The notes under the pieces are model-generated. The model was not told the origin of the DNA. It searched no databases and worked only from the letters and a program-made list of their open reading frames with translations. Shown here piece after piece: positions 59,149-64,000 of a DNA stretch of 64,000 nucleotides. Each line of letters opens with the position of its first letter. Position 1 is the stretch's first letter. This stretch comes from Selenomonas ruminantium subsp. ruminantium ATCC 12561. Its GTDB lineage: Bacteria > Bacillota > Negativicutes > Selenomonadales > Selenomonadaceae. The DNA lies in the NCBI RefSeq assembly GCF_000424065.1, contig NZ_AUJE01000020.1:1-64000 (forward strand), given 5' to 3'. The position numbers and the translations under genes were made by a program.

Positions 59149-59245
59149 GTACTTTTCTTTGGCGCAAAGAAAAGTACCAAAAGAAAACAGCGGACTGAAA
59201 TCACATCACGTGATTTACGTCCGCGAGCGCTCATCCTTGAGCGCT
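59149..59245. repeat. Triple-hairpin element between hisH and hisA
   Basis: Three stems in a row: GTACTTTTCTTTG/CAAAGAAAAGTAC (59149-59177, perfect 13 bp), GCGGACTGAAATCA/TGATTTACGTCCGC (59190-59224, 12 of 14 pairs) and AGCGCTCA/TGAGCGCT (59226-59245). The first motif resembles a short repeat seen in many Gram-negative genomes. No T-tract follows any of the stems. Confidence 0.7.
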
Positions 59246-59270
59246 GGGCTGGTGTTGGGGGAGGATGTTT

Positions 59271-59996
59271 ATGATAATATTTCCGGCGATTGATATTCGG
59301 GGCGGTAAATGTGTTCGCTTGCTGAAAGGTGACTTTAATCAGGAAACGGTGTTTTCGGATAGTCCAGCGGATATGGCTCGTAAGTGGCAGGCGCAGGGAG
59401 CGGAGTATTTGCATCTTGTGGATTTAGATGGGGCATTGGCTGGTTCTTCGCAGAATTTGGCGGCTATTGAAGAAATATTGAAAGCTGTGGATATTCCTAC
59501 CGAACTTGGTGGCGGTATTCGCAGTATGGAGCAGATTGATAAGCTGCTGGCGATGGGAATAACCCGCGTTATTCTCGGGTCAGTTGCCGTCAAAAATCCG
59601 GACTTGGTACGCGAGGCCTGCACCAAATATGGCGAACGTATTGTCGTAGGTATTGATGCCAAAGATGGGATTGTGGCTGTGGAAGGCTGGGGGGAATCTG
59701 GCAATATCGGTGTGGTTGAACTGGCCAAAAAAATGAAAGATGCTGGCGTTAAAACCATTATCTATACGGATATTTCCCGTGATGGGACGTTAAGTGGTGT
59801 AAATGTCGAAGCTACGGTTAAACTGGCACAGGAAAGCGGCGTAAAAATTGTTGCGTCCGGTGGAGTGAAATCTCTTGAGGATATAAACGCATTGAAAAAG
59901 CAGGAAGCTGTTGGCATTGAAGGTGTGATTGCAGGAAAATCCATTTACATGGGAAAATTGGATTTAGCTGCTGCGATAAAAATTGCCAAAGCTTGA
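59271..59996 (+). CDS. hisA: Phosphoribosylformimino-5-aminoimidazole carboxamide ribotide isomerase
   Basis: A 241-residue beta/alpha barrel. Catalytic Asp residues are in FPAIDIRGGKCVRL (D8) and TDISRDGTLSGVN. GGGGGAGG (59257-59264) fits ATG 59271 (6 bases) rather than ATG 59265. It is the last his gene here; no hisF or hisIE follows. Confidence 0.95.
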   Translation: MIIFPAIDIRGGKCVRLLKGDFNQETVFSDSPADMARKWQAQGAEYLHLVDLDGALAGSSQNLAAIEEILKAVDIPTELGGGIRSMEQIDKLLAMGITRVILGSVAVKNPDLVREACTKYGERIVVGIDAKDGIVAVEGWGESGNIGVVELAKKMKDAGVKTIIYTDISRDGTLSGVNVEATVKLAQESGVKIVASGGVKSLEDINALKKQEAVGIEGVIAGKSIYMGKLDLAAAIKIAKA

Positions 59997-60026
59997 AGAT
60001 TTTTCGGAAAATTTTTCAAAAAAAAC

Positions 60027-60055
60027 TTGCCAAATATATTTTTATTGTCTAAAAT
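60027..60055 (+). promoter_or_regulatory. Promoter of the small coiled-coil gene
   Basis: TTGCCA (60027-60032), a 17-base A/T-rich spacer and TAAAAT (60050-60055), 39 bases before the start. Confidence 0.7.
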
Positions 60056-60093
60056 AGAAATATAAAATTTTTTCAATAGAGGAGAAATGAAAA

Positions 60094-60297
60094 ATGGCAA
60101 GAAAAGCAAATTACGAAGAAAAGATCAGTGGCATCGAAGCAAAAATTGCTAAGAAGCAGGAAGAACTGAAATCCCTGAAGGCACAGCTGAACGAAATCAA
60201 AGCAAAGAAAGCTCAGGATGATTACAAAGAACTGACGGAATACATGCAGAATAACAATCTGTCTGCTTCTGACGTTCTCGCCAGCATCAAAGGTTAA
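60094..60297 (+). CDS. Small coiled-coil protein
   Basis: A 67-residue soluble, highly charged protein. Residues 8-42 (YEEKISGIEAKIAKKQEELK and KAQLNEIKAKK) form a coiled coil; the tail (LTEYMQNNNLSASDVLASIKG) resembles the C-terminus of small DUF4315-like proteins. Codon use is that of a highly expressed gene, and it has a good promoter, a GAGGAG binding site and its own terminator. Function unknown. Confidence 0.75.
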   Translation: MARKANYEEKISGIEAKIAKKQEELKSLKAQLNEIKAKKAQDDYKELTEYMQNNNLSASDVLASIKG

Positions 60298-60311
60298 TTC
60301 AGATGCCCAAT

Positions 60312-60353
60312 AAAAAAGGAACCATTCTGCTCATGCATGATGGTTCCTTTTTT
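60312..60353. terminator. Bidirectional terminator
   Basis: AAAAAAGGAACCAT (60312-60325) pairs perfectly with ATGGTTCCTTTTTT (60340-60353), giving T-tracts on both strands for the convergent genes on each side. Confidence 0.9.
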
Positions 60354-60355
60354 AT

Positions 60356-60709
60356 TTACAAATCTTCGTGTACTTCTGTAAAGTAGATAACGGTTACGGT
60401 ATCTTCCATAAGAATACGGCGTTTGTAGATTTTTTCAAAATCTGCGACCAGTTCCTCCTGGGAATTTATTTCGGGATTCTGATGACCTAAATCGCTGGAA
60501 GTAAGCGTGCCCATGGTTTTTACCCTTACTTTGTCCAAATATGCCGGATAAAGCTTGTGCTTTGGTTCACCTTTAACCCCTGTGGTAATCCAAACGATGG
60601 AACCCTCGGGATAAAGCTGGCTAACATCCCCTAAGCGCACAGTGCAGTTTTTCGTGCGTTCCATCAGCATTTTCTTATGCTTGGCGGCTTGAAAATTCAA
60701 GGCCATCAT
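60356..60709 (-). CDS. Possible ASCH-domain RNA-binding protein
   Basis: A 117-residue protein. The stretch VRLGDVSQLYPEGSIVWITT and LDKVRVKTMGTLTSSDLG recalls the ASCH (PUA-like) fold, with a closing VTVIYFTEVHEDL strand. The assignment is by pattern only. AGGAGAT (complement of 60719-60724) precedes ATG 60709; a second ATG follows at once. A -10-like TATAAT lies on the minus strand near 60762-60757. Confidence 0.6.
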   Translation of the reverse strand: MMALNFQAAKHKKMLMERTKNCTVRLGDVSQLYPEGSIVWITTGVKGEPKHKLYPAYLDKVRVKTMGTLTSSDLGHQNPEINSQEELVADFEKIYKRRILMEDTVTVIYFTEVHEDL

Positions 60710-60873
60710 AAAGCAACATCTCCTATCTGTATATGAGTAATAACAACTTGTATTTTATTATAGCATAAAACATAAACCATTGATAGAGTTTCTGTGTAAA
60801 GTTGTATAGAAGGATTTTTCCTTCTCCCTAACGAAATAAACTAATCAAATGCGAATTTTGAGGGGGCAATAGT

Positions 60874-61854
60874 ATGGATAAGCAGCGTTTGCGGGATTTT
60901 TTAGTAGAAAAAACAGGGCAGTGCAAAATTTTGGTCGTTGGGGATATCATGCTGGATAAATATTATTATGGGGAAGTTACCCGTATATCCGGTGAAGCTC
61001 CTGTGCCCATCACAAGAGTAGAGTCCTCGTCGGAAAAATTAGGCGGTGGTGCCAATATTGCCTACAGTTTGGCGGTGTTGGGCTGCAAGGTCAGTATTGC
61101 CGGCTTTGTGGGGAAGGATTCTCATTGTGAAAGTTTGGTGGAGAAGTTTAACCACTATGGGATTGATGCCAGCGGACTTATCTATACCGACCGGCCGACA
61201 ACAACCAAGGTACGCATAATGAGTGGCAATCAGCAGATGTTTCGGCTGGATTTTGAGGCAAAGCAGGATATTGAGCTGCAGGATATGGCGCGTTTTGAGC
61301 AGTATATCGGCGAAAAGCTCAGTGAAAGCCTGGACTGTGTGATTGTTTCTGACCATGCCAATGGTGCCTGCACCGATGCTTCCTGCAGCTGGATTATTGA
61401 AAGATGTCACAATCATGGTGTACCTGTAGTGGTGGATATGAGCGCTGCTTCCTGGGGAAATTACCGCAATGCGGATTATGTAGTGGCAAATCTTAAACGG
61501 ATTAACAAGGAGCTTTTGCAACCTATAGAAAATGAGCGAGCTGCTGTGGAAAAAGCCTGCCATTATCTCATGCGCAAGTTCCATATCAAAAATATTATTG
61601 CTACTCGTTCACAGAAGGGGCTGGCCTTGGTTCGGGAAAATGAAACGGTACATATTTCCACTGTAGCGCAGGAACTCTTTGATGTGTTGGGGGCTACCGA
61701 TGCGGTGACAGCGGTATATGGTATGGCTCTGGCGGGTGGCTTGCCACCAGCGCTGGGAGCTTATCTGGCCAATTTGGCTGCCAGCCGGGTTGTGGCTCGT
61801 TTGGGTACTTATGCGGTTACGCGTGAGGAACTTGAGGGGATGCTTGCTCAGTGA
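60874..61854 (+). CDS. PfkB-family heptose-7-phosphate kinase-like protein
   Basis: A 326-residue carbohydrate kinase most like RfaE1/HldA, which phosphorylates D-glycero-D-manno-heptose 7-phosphate for LPS inner core. Substrate-binding segments: GDIMLDKYYYGEVTRISGEAP-type start, KLGGGANIAYSLAVLG, and SDHANGAC. The anion hole/catalytic motif reads GATD (273-276) instead of GAGD, keeping the catalytic Asp D276. No nucleotidyltransferase half is fused. It supports an organism with an outer membrane. Confidence 0.82.
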   Translation: MDKQRLRDFLVEKTGQCKILVVGDIMLDKYYYGEVTRISGEAPVPITRVESSSEKLGGGANIAYSLAVLGCKVSIAGFVGKDSHCESLVEKFNHYGIDASGLIYTDRPTTTKVRIMSGNQQMFRLDFEAKQDIELQDMARFEQYIGEKLSESLDCVIVSDHANGACTDASCSWIIERCHNHGVPVVVDMSAASWGNYRNADYVVANLKRINKELLQPIENERAAVEKACHYLMRKFHIKNIIATRSQKGLALVRENETVHISTVAQELFDVLGATDAVTAVYGMALAGGLPPALGAYLANLAASRVVARLGTYAVTREELEGMLAQ

Positions 61855-61896
61855 TATAATATATTGGTGATAATAAATTGCAGTAGGAGTGATTTT

Positions 61897-64000
61897 GTGA
61901 AGATAAATGACCATATTCATGGATTTAAGGTAATAAATCGCAGTGAGAGCAAGGAGACCAGCTCCGTTGCCTGGACTTTTGAGCATGAAAAGAGCGGTGC
62001 CCGCCTTTTCTTCCTGCAGAATGATGACGACAATAAGGTGTTTTCCATCAGCTTCCGCACGCCGCCTTTTGACGATACCGGTGTAGCGCATATCGTGGAG
62101 CATTCTACGCTCTGCGGCAGCCGCAAGTATCCTTTGAAGGAACCGTTTGTGGAACTGGTGAAAGGTTCCTTAAATACGTTCCTCAATGCCATGACCTATC
62201 CCGATAAGACTATGTATCCTGTGGCGAGCCGCAACGACAAGGACTTCCAGAATCTTATGGATGTATATCTTGATGCGGTATTCTATCCGGCCATGCTGGA
62301 AAATCCGCAGATTCTGATGCAGGAAGGCTGGCATTATGAGATTGACAGCGCCGATGCGCCGCTGACTTATAGTGGTGTAGTTTATAATGAAATGAAGGGT
62401 GCGCTGTCGGCTCCGGATGATTTACTCGAAAGCCGCATTATGGCTGCGCTCTACCCGGATACGACCTATGGCTATGAATCCGGCGGTGACCCGGAGGCCA
62501 TTCCGCAGCTCACTTATGAGATGTTCAAGAACTTCCATCAGCGCTACTATCATCCGAGCAACAGCTATATCTATCTCTATGGCGATATGGATATTGAAGA
62601 AAAGCTGGCTTATTTGGACAAAGAATATCTGTCGGCTTTTGACCGCATTGCTATTGATTCCCATATTGAAAAGCAGACGGCTTTTACCGGCTTGCAGCGT
62701 CAGGCGTTGAAGTATCCGGCCAGCCCGGATGAGGATACGGCGGAAAAGACCTTTCTGTCCTTGAACTGGGTAACGGGCGAGTCCTTGAATCCCGTGGATA
62801 TGATGGGCTTGGAAATTCTGGAACATGCCCTCTTGCGGACGCCGGCAGCTCCCTTGCGCAAAGCCCTGATTGATGCACAGCTGGGCAAGGATGTGGATTC
62901 TTCCTTTGAAGATGATATGTTGCAGCCGTTCTTCAGCATCATCATCAGCAATTCGGAAAAAGACCGTGTAGATAAGTTCTATGCAATCGTGCAGGAAACC
63001 TTACAGCAGTTAGCCGATAAGGGCATTGACCGTACCTTGCTGGAAGCGTCCATCAACTTGCTCGAATTCCGTCTGCGTGAATCGGATTTTGGCTCTGCAC
63101 CTAAGGGGCTTATCTATGGTATTCGCGTGATGAAGACCTGGCTCTATGACGGCCAGCCGGAAACGTGCCTGGCTTATGAGCCGCTGATTAAGGCCATGAA
63201 AGATGGCCTTGATAATGGCTATTTTGAAGAACTGATTCGCCGCTACTTCCTGAACAATAAGCATGCCGCACTGATTACCATGGAACCCTCCAAGACCATG
63301 GGAACTGAACGCGAAAAGGCGCAGGCCGAGGCCTTGGCTGCCTGCAAGGCTAAGCTGAGCGAAAAGGAAATTCAGCAGCTTATTGCTGACAACAAGGCGC
63401 TCAAAGAGCGTCAGCAGAGTGAAGATACGGAAGAAGCCTTAAAGACGATTCCGCTTCTGAAGCTCAGCGATATCCGCCGCAAGGCTTATGACTTGCCGTT
63501 AGAGGAAAAGGACTTGGCAGGGACAAAAGTGTTGTTCAGCGATGTAGAAACCAGCGGCATTACCTATCTGAGCCTGCTCTTTGATGCGCAGACGGTACCG
63601 CAGGAAGATATTCCTTATGCGTTCCTGTTGAGTGAACTTATCGGCAATGTGGATACGGAAACGAGCACTTATGGAGAACTGGCCAACCGCAAGAACCTGC
63701 ATACCGGCGGTATTTCCTATGATATTGTGACCTATACGAAGCAAAATGAGCCGGATTCCTCAACGCCGAAGTTCAAGGTCAAGGCAAAGGTCCTGCGGGA
63801 AAAACTGCCGCAGCTGCTGGAACTCTTGCAGGAAATCCTGATGACCAGCAAATTCAGCGATGAAAAACGTATGCGGGAGCTGTTGGAACAGGAACAGGCC
63901 ACGATTGAACTCAATCTGCAGCGCAGTGCCCATCAGGTGGTCAGTGCTCGCTTGGCGGGGTATCTCATGCCATCTGGTCGTTACGCTGATGAAGGAGGCC
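61897..64000 (+). CDS. M16C insulinase-family peptidase (PreP-like), 3' end beyond window
   Basis: The first 701 codons of a zinc peptidase of about 970 residues by family standard. The inverted zinc motif HIVEH is at about residues 64-68, in VAHIVEHSTLCGSRKYP, with the distal Glu in PFVELVKGSLNTFLNAMTYPDKTMYP. The linker between the two M16 halves is at about 465-520 (Lys/Glu/Ala-rich). Such enzymes degrade unfolded peptides. AGGAGTGA precedes the GTG start at 61897. No stop occurs before the window ends. Confidence 0.92.
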   Translation, partial: MKINDHIHGFKVINRSESKETSSVAWTFEHEKSGARLFFLQNDDDNKVFSISFRTPPFDDTGVAHIVEHSTLCGSRKYPLKEPFVELVKGSLNTFLNAMTYPDKTMYPVASRNDKDFQNLMDVYLDAVFYPAMLENPQILMQEGWHYEIDSADAPLTYSGVVYNEMKGALSAPDDLLESRIMAALYPDTTYGYESGGDPEAIPQLTYEMFKNFHQRYYHPSNSYIYLYGDMDIEEKLAYLDKEYLSAFDRIAIDSHIEKQTAFTGLQRQALKYPASPDEDTAEKTFLSLNWVTGESLNPVDMMGLEILEHALLRTPAAPLRKALIDAQLGKDVDSSFEDDMLQPFFSIIISNSEKDRVDKFYAIVQETLQQLADKGIDRTLLEASINLLEFRLRESDFGSAPKGLIYGIRVMKTWLYDGQPETCLAYEPLIKAMKDGLDNGYFEELIRRYFLNNKHAALITMEPSKTMGTEREKAQAEALAACKAKLSEKEIQQLIADNKALKERQQSEDTEEALKTIPLLKLSDIRRKAYDLPLEEKDLAGTKVLFSDVETSGITYLSLLFDAQTVPQEDIPYAFLLSELIGNVDTETSTYGELANRKNLHTGGISYDIVTYTKQNEPDSSTPKFKVKAKVLREKLPQLLELLQEILMTSKFSDEKRMRELLEQEQATIELNLQRSAHQVVSARLAGYLMPSGRYADEGG

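Noticed and set aside
1-64000. CRISPR arrays, tRNA and rRNA genes, prophage.
   Set aside because: No regularly spaced direct repeats with unique spacers, no T-loop or anticodon patterns, and no phage structural genes were seen.

Overview
The window is a chromosomal segment of roughly 50% G+C with about 60 genes, mostly core metabolism and information processing. Several traits point to the Negativicutes (Firmicutes with an outer membrane), most likely a Selenomonas-like member of the Selenomonadaceae. Firmicute-type genes (Asp23/AmaP/DUF2273, YlbM-type TmcAL, HisZ with short HisG, NFACT-type RqcH) sit beside an LPS-type heptose kinase and a PTP-like phytase of the kind known from Selenomonas. 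TTG start codons with well-placed ribosome binding sites are frequent. The taxonomic call is inference from gene content.

Layout. 1-500: the 5' end of an IS200/IS605-type tnpB on the minus strand with structured DNA upstream. 485-6128: a ROK kinase, a hypothetical protein, a Fur-box-controlled feoA-feoB-Cys-rich iron(II) uptake operon, and two Fe-S proteins. 6147-15238: tRNA modification (tmcAL minus strand, mnmA plus strand), an NYN-domain protein, a small type I toxin-antitoxin-like locus, and an operon joining a coiled-coil membrane protein to a NitT/SsuABC-type importer and a duplicated HExxH protein. 15278-26103: efp, then a long co-directional run asp23-amaP-DUF2273-nusB-xseA-xseB-ispA-dxs-tlyA-nadK-argR-recN, with many 1-4 base overlaps. 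26325-26894: a DUF4160/DUF2442 pair bracketed by two copies of a long palindromic repeat. 27054-28814: rqcH on the minus strand. 29006-36278: a six-gene group-4-hydrogenase/complex-I-like cluster with altered metal-site motifs. 36405-50415: a phosphoribosyltransferase, surE, ahcY-mtaD, ftsK, trmL, murB, a beta-CASP nuclease, a PAS-GGDEF protein and alaS. 50519-52609: an orphan membrane-fusion protein and a secreted PTP-like phytase. 52753-59996: a histidine operon (yerC-like, hisZ, HD gene, hisG, hisD, hisC, hisB, hisH, hisA) without hisF or hisIE. 60094-64000: a small coiled-coil protein, a possible ASCH-domain protein, a heptose kinase and the first two thirds of an M16C peptidase.

How the genes work together: ahcY and mtaD both consume S-adenosylhomocysteine; ispA and dxs feed isoprenoids; xseA/xseB and recN serve DNA repair; asp23/amaP/DUF2273 form an envelope module; the hyf genes encode a complete membrane arm plus catalytic arm.

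The most unusual signals are non-coding: (i) clusters of a 10-bp palindrome, TGACNNGTCA, spaced 12-15 bp, inside five otherwise conserved genes and one intergenic gap; (ii) three copies of an 79-82 bp covarying double hairpin; (iii) a 25-residue holin-like toxin gene facing a convergent RNA; and (iv) terminator-like hairpins whose T-tract abuts a start codon.
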